Below are positions 45,901-59,200 of a stretch of DNA of 64,000 bases, one piece after another (position 1 is the first letter of the stretch; every line of letters begins with the position of its first letter). A program made the position numbers and the translations under genes. The notes beneath the pieces were generated by a model. It was not told the origin of the DNA, searched no databases, and saw only the letters and a list, made by a program, of their open reading frames with translations. The DNA comes from Physella acuta (Eukaryota; Mollusca; Gastropoda; Physidae), in NCBI RefSeq assembly GCF_028476545.1, contig NW_026731930.1, forward strand, positions 791,001-855,000, written 5' to 3'.

Positions 45901-46877
45901 TGTATGGATGGAGGGTAGGGGGGGGGGGAAGGGGCGGTAGTTATTTACGGTCATCGGGTGACAGCTTGTTGTATAAAGCAAAAATTGTCCCGTTCAAAAC
46001 CACGACAATACGATTAAAAAGACTCAGCTGTTCACTCGACTACACTATGTATCAATGTCATGTCATATCGAATCAAAGTATTCGAAAAATTGCACGATAT
46101 TCACAATTCAAAAAAGAAAAAAACGAGATTTTTGCAAATATCGACGTTTTAATATAAGAATATTCGAGATAATTTAGGGGAGATCACTCCAGATTTATTT
46201 AATAAGGGAAACAAACATTATAAACGGAATAGCACTAGCCATTAAATGATTTGAAATAGATTTTAAAAAAAAACATTTAAGTCGGACATGTACAGTAAAT
46301 AAACATTTACTAAATAACATTTTAATATAAGGATCAAAGTTTAGGTAAGTGTATATATGATTTGTGTGTTTATTTTTATTTTTACCAATTTCAGAAAACT
46401 TTATCGAATTAACTTGCACTTTTTAAAGAGATTTGAATAAGTCGGTCAAACAATGCCGTTATACTGTCATTATTGTTTCCTCATTTAAACTTTCAAAATG
46501 TAAAAAAAAAATGATATATAACAATGCAATGGTTTGTTTGTCTTGAAAAGGATCCAACAACTAGAATACACAAAATTAAATTCACCTAGTCAACAATTAC
46601 GTCCTATAGACCACGTAACTATTGACGGTACGGTCGAATGTTAGAACATACATACCAACCCAAACGCGCCTATTCTCAATTCGAAATTAACTCCGTAGAA
46701 CACATCGAGCAAACCCAGCCTTAATGGGTACCTCATTCAAGTTTGGGAAAGTAAAGGTGGTTGTGGTTTTGCTGAATACTCTATCCTTTTGTATGACGAT
46801 GTGACAGAAACAAGTGAACTCTACTTTACTTTAACGTCAAGTAGGAACTGAACGTCACTAACTTGTGTTAATAAAAT
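45901..46877. repeat. Dispersed repeat remnants
   Basis: Bases 45880-46090 match 21640-21830 in reverse complement. Bases 46200-46460 resemble module k. Around 46720-46860, GGGTACCTCATTCAAGTTTG and GGGAAAGTAAAGGTGGTTG resemble a repeat I recall from pulmonate snails. No gene is seen. Confidence 0.5.
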
Positions 46878-46899
46878 ATGTCACATGAACACGAGATGA

Positions 46900-47095
46900 A
46901 AAACAGAAAAATGACTGAACATCTATGTGATTACAGCCCGTTAACTGAATATCTATTTAATCAGAGCCCGTTAACTGAATATATATGTATATATATATAT
47001 GTGAACACCATTTGTCAACTAAACATCTTTGTGAACACAATCTCTCAACTGAACATGTATTTTAAACAAAAACTCCCAAATGAACTTATATATTA
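46900..47095 (+). repeat. Degenerate tandem of about 30-40 bp
   Basis: Words of the type TTAACTGAATATCTATTTAA and CAACTGAACATCTTTGTGAA recur about five times with drift. A short (AT) run is included. Confidence 0.65.
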
Positions 47096-47099
47096 CTAA

Positions 47100-48590
47100 A
47101 ATACAAATGAATTGTTCATTTTTCGTGTTATGATATTTAGTTCAGTTGATTCTAGTATAAAACAAAAATATAAAGGAGTTGTTTGTTAAGTATATCATGT
47201 AATTAAAATTATAATAACACAAAACTAGTGAGTCTAGCTATTTTTAGATTCCAACAGATTGAGATGTAAGCTATAAAATCATGTCCATTAAATCAGATAA
47301 TTAATTAGAAATTAAACAAGACTCTACAAACATGTAGTAATAAAAAAATAAATAAAAAATAAAGTAACAACAAACAAAACATTCCGGCTTCGGTGTATCA
47401 CAAGTCTTGTTACACAATAAAAGAATGAAATGTATTCTAAACTGAATTTGCCTTTTTATAAACGGACCAAATCTTGGCAAAACATGAATAAACTACTGTA
47501 AATAATAAATAAAAAAAAAAACGCAGGAGCAAACCAATACAAATTAGTGTGTTCCGTAAATGATTATTTTACATAGATTTTCAAACGCTAAATAAATAAT
47601 TCTTAGTTTAATTGTACAAACCATGGAAAGCTGTCGATACATTGTTTAAAATGAAACCAAAACAAGAATGTTAAATTATTCGTTCTAAAATAGTCTGCTT
47701 TCATTTCTGAGATAAGGGGAGAGACTGTGTGTGTGTGTGTTAGTGAGTGGGGGGGGGGGGGGGGGGGGATTGCGGATTATTTATTAAGTGGCGTTAGAGA
47801 CAGGTTCATAAAGTGTAAAGACACGTTTTGCAGTAAATATGAGAAACTGAGTTTTAACCGTCACCAATTATAACCTGACTATCAATTGTCGGTAGAAGGT
47901 TGTTAAGGATAAGGATGTACACTTTTTGTTTTCACTTACAAACATCTAAATACATTGACTTGACTTGGGTTAAACAAAAGACATCAAGTCAAGAGGTCAC
48001 GCAATTCTTCTAGAACACATCATTAGGACAATCATCAGCAACCAACAAATACAAGAGGTCATCCAAATCTTGTAAGACAAATCATTAGGACAATCATCAG
48101 CAACCAACAAACATGAACTATTGTAGGGCAGCTACTTGGATTTCGTATCGTCGTCCTAACAATACAACACCACAAACATGCATGACGCATACAACTTTGA
48201 AATTTACATATATTAAAGACAGGCAATAACTTTAGATTAATCAATGTTTCAACTGATCTGACAATGGTTTTATTTTTGTAATTTTTAAAAAAAAAATTTA
48301 GGCAATATTTTACTTTGAGGTCAATTTGCATTGACAGACGGAGTCCATAATGATGTCACTGTTTATTTTGTTGTTATCGCACTCCGACTTAAAAAAAAAA
48401 TCTGTTCATATATTTTTCTCATTAGCAATCATGCGAGTCCGATTCCTTGTTAAACTATTGCATAATGAGAAATTCAAGTGAATGAGAAGAAACAAAGTGG
48501 CTTTAATCTCGACTGAGTTTAAAAAACATAATCAAGAATTAACAAAGTTAGTGTTAGATGAGAGCAATAAATGTATTCTTCACAAGTCTG

Positions 48591-48629
<39 letters not shown>

Positions 48630-49889
48630 TCGGACATTTATAATCAACCAAGCTTCATGCAATTTTTTTTTTCTGTCTAGTGTGTGTAGGGGGAAAATTT
48701 AGAATATACATTTATCATTGGATTGTATATCAATTGATAAATAAATAATTCTACTTTAAAAAAAAATTACTGTGCGTCAATTCCAGTAATAAAAATTAGC
48801 AAGGAACGGAACTTAAAATATATTGCATAAATAGTTAGAAATATAATTCGGTTGAAAATACTTAAATAAAATAAAAAGTACTATACATTTTTAATAAAAA
48901 AAACTTTTAAGTTATTTATTTAAAATCTAAATGAGTGAGACATTTCTTAAATACTTATTATATTATTTATGTAATCGGAAGCAGAAAAAGCAGTGATGTT
49001 TTTATTTCTAAACATAACTAGTTTCGAAAAACTTCGTTTATATAATGTTTAACGATTTATTTCTGTTTTCACTATCGCATAATTGTAAAACAATAAGTGT
49101 GTGTGTTTATATAATTATCTTATAACAGACTTTTAACACAGCACAATCAGGTTGAAATGAGTGCAAAAAAAAAATGGGGGGGGGGGGGGGGGGGGGTTGG
49201 GCGCAAGGAGGTTTTTTTTTAATCTACATTTGAATAAATCTCCAATTATATTCGTAGGTATAGGCCTACAAAATGACTCATACATAATATAGTAGAAAAG
49301 CTGCAACAGTCTACGGTAGTTTTGTTTGGTATCTAGGTGAAACTGATCATTGCATAGCGCCTAATGGAAAGCGGGAGTTCCGATGAGTGAGTGCAGATGG
49401 CAGCTAACTCTATATACTCATACTATGCTTAGATGGTAGATTTTCCAATATATTACATAAATCATGTCAGATGATGTTATGCTGGGCCAGTCTTTTCTAG
49501 TAGACAATGTTTGACTACTCCGTCTAGTTTCTTTCTGCTTTACATAGCTTGAACAACAAATCATTTAATGTTACCAGATCTCAGTTATAGGCCTATAGAT
49601 ATCACATATGTGACCCGCTTCAAACTTGACTTCTACAGCTCGTGTTCATGTATCAACAACATATACCAATTGTAATGGTTGTAAGTTGTATCAGGGGACT
49701 AGAAACACTGTATTTAAATAATTTTAGTTGCAATCTATAATTATTATTCTGTACAAGTTCAATAAAGGAGATAAAATAATTAGATTACCACCCCCCCCCC
49801 CCGCAAAAAAAAGTAAAATAAAAAAAATACAAAGATAAATAAATGCATACATACACCAGCTTGAAGTAGTTAATAGCCCTACCCCACTT
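47100..49889. other. AT-rich non-coding stretch with simple repeats
   Basis: No gene is seen. It contains a G tract at about 47749-47768, a two-unit direct repeat of 62 bp (GAGGTCA...ATCATTAGGACAATCATCAG, from 47993 and 48055), a 33-nt A tract (48594-48627), a second G tract at about 49177-49196 and a C tract near 49791. Bases 48580-48720 resemble 63500-63620. Confidence 0.6.
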
Positions 49890-50200
49890 CCTCACTACTC
49901 CACAAACTTAGCATAGAGCCCATGTTAGAAAGTAATAGACAGTACATCCACATTACAATAAAGTATAGCATATGCTGACGACACCAATGTTTAACTTCAG
50001 ACGGAGAAATAAATTAAGATAATAATATAGGCATTTATATAATATGGAATAGGCAGTGGGGGCAAAATGAATGCGGGGAAATCCAAAATTAAATGAAACG
50101 GACATTAAAACAAAATATGACACCACAATTATAGTGACAGAAAAACTCAAACTGTTCGGCTTCACAAGGACGAGACGGACACACATATTTACATAGAAGC
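49890..50200 (+). pseudogene. LINE reverse transcriptase motif C fragment
   Basis: The translation near 49965-50010 reads AYADDTNV, then a stop, then LQTEK. Next comes GIGSGGKMNAGKSKI, and KLKLFGFT near 50140. It parallels 39440-39740 in order and sequence, with several stops and frame changes. It is a dead copy of the same LINE family. Confidence 0.7.
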
Positions 50201-50589
50201 TGAATACTAATCAAAGGGATTCAACAGCGGAAATAATGCATAACTCAATACAGCTGTATCTACCTCCCCTACTTTTCAAATAAAGCATTATATATTACCA
50301 TACATGGAGCATACTGTATCACAATATATAACCACAAATGAATTTAATTATATTTTTAAAATGTATGCATTTTATAATATGCCTGTACACATTCTTTTAA
50401 TTTGATTACCACACTTTTCTTAGCAATTAGCTTTAAGTAAATATTAAAGTAGTAGTACAAAAATTAATACAAAAAAGCCATGCATATCGCCTGGAGATTT
50501 AAAATCTATGTACAAAGATTTTGGCATAGGGGGATGAAAATAAAATAAAAAAATATGACAGATGGCTTCCAATACACATCACATTACAA

Positions 50590-51030
50590 TCATTAACTAC
50601 TTTTAAAAATGATGTAGCTATATTTAGACCTTTATATCCCATAATTTCTCACTCGAAAGTCACGAGTTCATATGCTGGAGACGAGTCTGACTAACGTAAG
50701 GAGAAACTGCGCCCATAGCTAAGACCCCCGTGTAGAACCCATAACAGACAGTAAGCTTTAATTTAGTCTAAATGCCGAGAAGAGAATCTGTTTAGCTATT
50801 TTTTGTATGACTTCAAATGATTAAATACAATTTCGCCTATATATTTAATTTTTTTTTTTTAAATTGCAGATAACTATTTTCATGCTTAGAATTTGTTCAA
50901 GGGAAACAATTACCTATTTAATAGACGCAATACGTTTGAAAAAAAAAAAATAAACATGACATTCCGTTTAATGTGTTAAAACGTACCAATATAAATAATA
51001 TTACGTATTCAATAGTGATAACATATTTAT
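50590..51030 (+). repeat. Partial b-c module copy
   Basis: CCTTTATATCCCATAATT, GAAAGTCACGAGTTC and AGACCCCCGTGTAGAACC mark the b-module. TTCAAGGGAAACAATTACC at 50897 marks module c. The central CAGCTCAGATGGGTA word is deleted. Confidence 0.65.
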
Positions 51031-51224
51031 ATGAGCGTTTGTCTATTGTTTAAAAAATATGTAATTGCAAACACCCACACAATAGTATTATGTTTAACTC
51101 ATGTGAAAGACAATGGAAGATTATCGATTAATCAAACTTTATTACACACTGTTACACCATTGACTGCATTTTCCATTTACATTATGAAACTTTTGAAACA
51201 AATACATACTAATTTAACTTTAGA

Positions 51225-51414
51225 TTTCTCCAGAAATCGTTCAGCTCGGATGAGGAGAGCCAGGAGAGGGGCATCGACTGACGACTCGTCAGACGACGAG
51301 GAAAGTGCCAGAAAGCTCATAGTGGCGGATGTCCAGTCGACACCATCAATGGACATTATTGCTCAAATCCAGGGCACTCTGGAAGCAGCAAACAACGCAA
51401 TGTCCGACGACTAA
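51225..51414 (+). pseudogene. LINE ORF1 C-terminal tail
   Basis: The end of an open frame reads SARMRRARRGASTDDSSDDE then ESARKLIVADVQ, a basic patch followed by an acidic serine-rich tail. The stop is at 51412-51414, 28 bases before the ORF2 ATG. That arrangement fits ORF1 preceding ORF2 in an L1/Tx1-like LINE. The upstream part of ORF1 is missing and the frame runs into unrelated repeat DNA. Confidence 0.6.
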
Positions 51415-51442
51415 ACAACCCCTCCCCTTCAATAAAACAGAA

Positions 51443-52275
51443 ATGGCTACACAAAAAATAATACCACTTAACATAAAGGGCGCGGGAGGTAAAATCCCCG
51501 CCCTACAAACACTCATCAACAATTACAAGATAGACATCATACTATTACAAGAAACTAATTTCAAGTCACTACAACACGCCCAACATTACATCAGCACACT
51601 AGGAACAGCACACACAGTACACAGCATAGGGCAAAAACGCTGCCGAGGAACTAGCATTCTTTGTAGGTCAGACAAGTACAGGTTCAACCACACGGCTACA
51701 GACACACAGGGTAGACTCGCATACGCCGCACAACAAAACGAAGACACAGAGATACACATTATAAACATGTATGCACCCACTCGAAAACAAGAGCAAAAGC
51801 ACTTTTACAGGGAACTTCAACAAACGATCAATACATAATTTACCAACAAGATTCTAATTCTTGCGGATGATTTCAACCTAGTGACGGATATAGCTGACGT
51901 GACAGTGAGGAGGGACAACGCGACTCGCAGAGTAACTAATGACAAAGAACAAATAGACATGCTGAATGACATCTTGGACAGTAAGAAACTGAAGGACGTA
52001 TACGAAACAAAAACAAACCAACAGAACGAAACCACCCACTACAGCACACCCTACAACAGCTCAGCTAGGCTAGACAGAATATATGCGCATGAAAACATCC
52101 CCACAAGCAAAACAAAACACCTAACACAAACATTGAAATTCACCGACCACAAAGCAGTCATGACACAAGTATCAAACACGTACACACACAAACAGGGTCA
52201 GGTTATTGAAAACTAAACAACACTCTGTTAACTAATGAAGAGTACAAAGCAGAAATTAGACACATAGCTCACATG
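51443..52275 (+). pseudogene. LINE ORF2 APE endonuclease domain, one in-frame stop
   Basis: From ATG 51443 the frame encodes an APE-type endonuclease: MATQKIIPLNIKGAGGK (N-terminal asparagine motif), DIILLQETNF (catalytic glutamate), RGTSIL, HIINMYAPTRKQ, then one in-frame stop at 51836-51838. It continues in the same frame with ILADDFNLVTD (the 'GDFN' motif with Gly to Ala), SARLDRIYAHE and FTDHKAV (catalytic Asp-His pair). The stop at 52214-52216 ends the second half. No reverse transcriptase follows, and the next feature is a hAT-like end at 52283. In the family this nuclease nicks the DNA target to prime reverse transcription. Confidence 0.88.
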
Positions 52276-52282
52276 TATACAG

Positions 52283-52880
52283 CAGAGGCGTAGCGAGAGG
52301 GGGGGGGGGGCGGGGGGGGGGGACACTTAACTTGGGGGAATTTTGGGGCATTAAAACTAGTGTTTTAAACGGACACAAAGTTTGAAAATTCATAAAAAAT
52401 TAGTTTGAAGATATGCACTTACATTTTTTAGCTGAGTGCCCCAAAATATGGACGAAGATTTTGAATTGATTGTTTATTGCGCTTTAAATGTAATATTTTA
52501 TGAATGGTGGAAAACCTACGAAGGGGTTAATTTTCAAGATGGCCGCCGTTGTCATGGTTATCACGAATTTTTTCCACCATTTTTTTTAGTGGAAATGCTT
52601 ATGTGGATGTATCTTAATAAAGCTGTAAAGAAATAACTGTTTTCTAACAAGTACCACCAACACTTTTATTTCAATATTATGATGTTTGATTAGGATTATA
52701 TATACACACACACACACACACGTAACGAAATATATGTATATATATGCTTGAAATTTTCAGGGAGGGACGACTTAAATTTCAGGGGATGGTGGACATTGGT
52801 AAAAGTATGTTTTCTATATAAATTCCATTTTGTTCTGGGGGCAGAGCCCCCCTCCCCTCCTCCGAAATGATGCCTGAAAG
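52283..52880 (+). mobile_element. hAT-like left end plus chimeric interior
   Basis: CAGAGGCGTAGCGAGAGG and a long G tract mark a hAT-type terminus abutting the LINE. The interior (52424-52650) is the reverse complement of 23215-23430, and 52740-52880 resembles the 10527/56210 family (CTTGAAATTTTCAGGGAGGG). An AC repeat lies near 52705. I found no matching right terminus, so the element is broken or rearranged. Confidence 0.5.
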
Positions 52881-53480
52881 AAACTCTGCCCTCAATGAAT
52901 TTGCAAAAGATGATCCGGTCCAGTCCCAGATATCATCCAGCCATCTTCTCTTTTATTACCCTCGCTATCCCCCCCCCCCCACCCCTCACAGGCGTACATT
53001 AGGACATCAGACATCTTATTTCTAGGGCACGGATCCGTCTCTGGAGGCTTGTATTGAGTGTTCATGGCTCTCATGCATGAATGCACCTCACTATGCGAAC
53101 GGGCTCCCAATCTAACACCAGGGATCTCCTTAAAAGGTTAACAAAGTAAAACTGGCATTGGGAACCTTTGGAGGAGAATATTATTGGGGCATGACAACTG
53201 TACACAGCTAATTCACATTTCTGCTATATGTAGCTTAAGCTCTCTGATATGAAGAGAGTTAACCAACCCCCATGACTGAATCATTTCACCTAAATCGTGG
53301 CCATTGTTATTATTCTGGTTTGTTATAATTTTAATATCACGCGCTAGTAAATTTACAACAATACTAAATTAGTTTGTATTCAATGGTATTAAATACTTCA
53401 GTAAGTGCAATTCTGAAAACTTAAAAATAAAATGTAAGTTTTTCAATATTTGCTATTTTTTAATGCAATAATATATAAGA
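52881..53480. other. Non-coding spacer
   Basis: No recognisable gene or repeat is present apart from a C tract near 52970. Confidence 0.45.
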
Positions 53481-53822
53481 AAATATAGCTCAAGGTCATA
53501 ATTAAATATCTATAAATACTACTTAACACCCCAAAGTCAACAGTTAACAAGTCAACAATTGTTTCACCATAAATAACAATTTAACATAAATATTTGCATC
53601 TGTGTTTCTCGCTAGTGTCCAATAAATGTGACGTTTGTGTAACAATCTGCACAAATATAGCTCAAGGTCATAATTAAATATCTATAAATACTACTTAACA
53701 CCCCAAAGTCAACAGTTAACAAGTCAACAATTGTTGCACCATAAATAACCATTTAACATAAATATTTGCATCTGTTTTTCTCGCTAGTGTCCAATAAATG
53801 TGACGTTTGTGTAACAATCTAC
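53481..53822 (+). repeat. Direct tandem duplication, period about 172 bp
   Basis: Two adjacent near-identical units (53481-53652 and 53653-53822) differ at only a handful of bases. Each begins AAATATAGCTCAAGGTCATA and ends with a degenerate hairpin word (CTAGTGTCCAATAAATG then TGACGTTTG). That word resembles the sharper hairpin at 53838. Confidence 0.95.
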
Positions 53823-53837
53823 ATGGGGCCATTCGTT

Positions 53838-53865
53838 GCTAGCGTCCCACTTATGGGATGCTTGT
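53838..53865 (+). repeat. Hairpin motif, left member of an inverted pair
   Basis: The core GCGTCCCACTTATGGGATGC is self-complementary (GCGTCCCA with TGGGAYGC around a 4-base loop) and continues CTTGT. The partner at 55214-55241 is its reverse complement with one difference. Short GTCCCA/TGGGAC hairpins near termini are something I associate with piggyBac-type elements. The assignment is speculative. Confidence 0.7.
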
Positions 53866-54064
53866 TGTACACTTGATATAATGAAGTAGTAGAAAAAAAT
53901 TGTTATTCTTAAATATTTATCAGATAGAAATATGGTACTGCTACACGTTTCAAATGTATGTTGCACTTAAAATGTTAATATTTTAGATGATATGCATTTT
54001 ACAGTAAGCATGTTTTCATTTTTCCGCCCTTCTGACAAGTCCTGCAGATCCGGCACTATAACAT

Positions 54065-55081
<1,017 letters not shown>

Positions 55082-55089
55082 TATAACAT

Positions 55090-55760
<671 letters not shown>

Positions 55761-55784
55761 TTATCACATTGAAATATTCACTCA

Positions 55785-56025
55785 CGCATTTTTTTATATT
55801 ATAAAAAAAGGAATAGTGAAGTGATAGTAACATTATTCAACCTACTTATACAAATCTTTTTGAAAAGTGTAAGCAAACTCGATAAAGTTTTCCTTGTTGG
55901 GTTAAAGAGCAATACATTAAGAAAACAAGAAACACCGACACCCCACAGAGATGCATTTCTCTGGCCCCCGAACCGATATTTGTTAGTTAATGCGGCCCTC
56001 GGGCTGGAGCGTTTGGAGACCCCTG
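55785..56025 (-). repeat. Inverted copy of 14617-14855 (truncated hAT end plus module k)
   Basis: The reverse complement reads CAGGGGTCTCCAAACGCTCC and continues through GAGGGCCGCATTAACTAAC into CCAACAAGGAAAAC and GTATAAGTAGGTTGAATAAT. It matches the 14.6-kb copy, including the truncation point. Confidence 0.8.
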
Positions 56026-56209
56026 CACTAGTTGAAAATAATATCTTGATCCAGTCTGTTTTTTTTTTTAATTATCTCAAGGACGTTTGGAACAAGAATA
56101 TACAATCGCGTGGTGATGGTGTCTATAGAATAAAGATAATCAAACTGCAGCTATGGTAATCGTTTTTCAAAACAAACATCAAGTCAAAAATTGCAAGAAA
56201 ATTATATTT

Positions 56210-56385
56210 TTTAAAACTATAATAAAACTATTAAGGTCGGCCGTGGGTCCCTAAATCGCGTGCCCCCCTCCCCCCGAAGAAAGTCTACCTTCCCCCCGAA
56301 AATTTCAAGTGCCCCCCCTCCCCCCCCCCCCCCCCCCCCCGGAGAAAAAAGTCTGGAAGAAACAATGACTGTAGTTCCGCCCCTG
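56210..56385 (-). mobile_element. hAT-like element end with C/G tracts
   Basis: On the minus strand it starts CAGGGGCGGAACTACAG at 56385, then GTTTCTTCCAGACTTTTTTC, a long G tract, GGGACCCACGGCCGACC and an AT-rich end. This order matches 54065 and 10527. The other terminus is not seen. Confidence 0.65.
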
Positions 56386-56454
56386 TATGTAGACTGCAGT
56401 AAGCCTAATCTATTATACACATTTAAAATGAACTAAAATAGAAAATATCTAACC

Positions 56455-57560
56455 ATGTAAAATATGCACCTGCTAGTTTTGGGAGCGAGTCGGATGTAGC
56501 TGTATATAACGTTGTGTGTGAGTTTAATATGGAAGACCATATGTTGATACAATCCTCAATAAAGCATTCACTACATTGGTCTGAGTAGTCGAGTGATTGA
56601 TTGCCCCATTTAAATTATCGGCCTTTTGGCTAAGATCAATGTTTTCTATATGTCACGGGTTCTGTACGGATGTCTTAGCTGTGGCCGCAGTTTTTCCTAA
56701 CGTTAGTCAGGTACCCATCTGAGCTGGGTGGACATAAGGACGTCCTACATACATGGCATAATGTTTGGTTAACTTAGTTATCAGTTCTGTTACATTGGAA
56801 CATCCAGGTGGTCTACTTGCTAGTTTGTTTGGAAAATATACATTGATGATATTAGTTTGTTTCATATAAACAATAAACCTCGGCTAACTTATCTGAATCA
56901 AATGTTATAAGAGGTAGCACGTGAAATGTGTGAGTCGCTATTGAGTTCGTTCATCACTTCCCCCTTCTGTTGAGACACGGCTCTCCCTATGATGCAGGAA
57001 GGTAAACAACAACACCATGTCTTTTAGTTAGCATAAACTTTGTTAATTCTTATTTCTTGTTAGTAGAATTCAATCGAACGACACGTTAGTTGTATCGTTC
57101 ACTTCAAGGTGTTGGGATGGGACAGTTACCAAAGAAAAATTATGTTTGTGAATATTGTTTTTTAATTTACGCACTATTAATTAAGTGTTTTTATTGTATT
57201 AAACATAAAACATTCTAGAGAAAAAAAATCAAAACAGCAGATGTCCCTAAACATGTGCGACAAAAATTAACGTTACTTATGTAAATACTGTTTTAAAAAC
57301 AAATCAATAAAACACTATATGTGTTGGTATGTTTTATTTTCTTCAAATTGTATGTTCTAACTGTAAAAAAAAAACAACCAAATATGCTTTTGTAAATTAA
57401 AATTCATTTTATAGTTTTTACTGCATTAACGTTTGATTTATTTTTCTCTCTATCATTATAAATCCCTCCTGTTCTTTCCCCTCCCCTCTTCAGATATGTC
57501 GTCATGTATAAAAGATCCATTATATATATGGTACTCTTTTGTAAGCGAAAATTGATATTC
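56455..57560 (-). repeat. Inverted copy of 560-1760 (modules e-f-tail-b)
   Basis: This is the reverse complement of the start of the window: the b-module at 56455-56755 (GAGCTGGGTGGACATAAGGA), the tail (TGATGCAGGAAGGTAAACAA) and modules f-e ending at about 57560. It stops at an (AT)n tract, after which module o appears in forward orientation. Confidence 0.85.
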
Positions 57561-57577
57561 ATACAAATCAACACATT

Positions 57578-57649
<72 letters not shown>

Positions 57650-57668
57650 TATATATAAATATATATAT
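57578..57668. repeat. (AT)n microsatellite at an inversion junction
   Basis: TA dinucleotide of about 85 bp has a few AAT interruptions. It separates the inverted e-module on the left from the forward o-module on the right. Confidence 0.97.
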
Positions 57669-58280
57669 TGGACCACAATTGTTGCCGTTGGTGTCTGAAA
57701 GTAAACTTAAAATATTATATTTTTTTTAAGTTTGTATAAACTAAATATAGCGGCTGGATGAAGGACATTATATACACATTTTTTTTTAACCCGATACAAT
57801 AAATTAGAGCAACATTACATTAATGTGTATGCTGTTTTACTTGTGGAAAAAAAAATAAATTTAGCATTACAATAAAATGTGTTATGAAACGTGAGTTTTC
57901 GTTACGTAAAGACTGATCTCCTAATTTTATAACGTTTGACTTTAATTACACATTTGCCAAGTAATCAATCACACGACATACTCAAGATAATCACCTTACC
58001 CTACATCGTATTTTACAAATATCTAGCAATAAAACTCAACTGTTTTATTTATTACTTAGTGAGTTTATATTTGTGTCGGCTTAGAAGAAATGTAGTAAGG
58101 TAATTGAAATGGATCACTTCATTGTTTCCCCTCGTGTTCTTTCCTGTTTGATTGAGACAACTTAGATCAGTTATCACATTGAAATATTCACTCACGGTAG
58201 ATCACACGGGTCACCAGCAAAAGCCCTCGGGTCACCAGCAGTATCCCACGGGTCACCACAATTATATTACGGGTCACTCA
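57669..58280 (+). repeat. Module o with a proto-minisatellite
   Basis: ACCACAATTGTTGCCGTTGG through TTTCCCCTCGTGTTCTTTCC marks module o, uninterrupted here and an empty site for the hAT at 5366. At 58200-58260 two or three degenerate GGGTCACCAGCAGTATCCCA units correspond to the 21-bp array at 31608. Confidence 0.75.
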
Positions 58281-59200
58281 CTGTAGAATGTGTAAAAAAA
58301 AAGTCATTTTGTTTGTCCTTGGGAATTAAGATATACAGATAACTTCGGGTGTCTTTAAAAGTCAGTTAAGATAGCCATACCGTTTTCGTTTGTTTTTAAA
58401 TTGGATTCATGGTTTAAATCGATATGAACAAAAAACTAATTAGGTTAGACATTTTTAATATGTATGAGTGTTGTCAATATAACTTAAGTAAAATGAATGT
58501 TTAGCATATTATTATATTTTTAACTGATTTATGGAGATAACGATATGAAGCATATATTCGCGTTTGTGTTTGTTGGCTCATGTGCTTTATTTTGAGAAAA
58601 AAGAATCGGACCTAACCGGAAAAGGATAGTTTAATTAAGGTGCAAAAACTTTGTAACTACAATTACATATATTTTTTTTTTAATTATTAAAATATATGTG
58701 GAATAAATGCATATGAGTAAAACATGTATAGGCCTATTCAAATATCCTATATGTATAAAACACTTGTGTGGACAAACCACATCATAGCAAAGACAATGAG
58801 GTAAAAAAACATAACATCGTTACCTACAAACCACTTATAGTCAAAGCCCATGTGTTCAAATCGCCTGTAGCAGGATAACCCGTATCTATAAACAACGTAT
58901 TGTCAAAGCATCAAGACTATATTTTTTGACATAACCAAAGACCTATTTGTTATTTTAAAAAATGCATGTCTTGTTAAAATGTTAAATTTCCTTTTGAAGA
59001 AACACATCAATGCTGGTAAGCCACCAGCTGTTTAATTTTGTGTTACATACACATTAATTCAGACATAAGTTTATTTAAAACAATACAAATAAGTATTAAA
59101 CAAATAATTACAGTTTACTGTACCGTAGTATTTCAGGGCAGATAACGCGTACGTTATTTTCTGTGCCAACGTTATACAATAGCAATCACAACTAGAGCAG
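58281..59200. other. AT-rich non-coding spacer
   Basis: No supported feature is present. This stretch is absent between modules o and p in the 7.1-kb copy. Confidence 0.5.

Noticed and set aside
48594-48627. Second processed retrocopy marked by a 33-nt A tract
   Set aside because: No coding sequence, poly(A) signal or flanking duplication accompanies the tract, and the homologous site at 63500 is AT-rich simple sequence. It looks like a homopolymer expansion.
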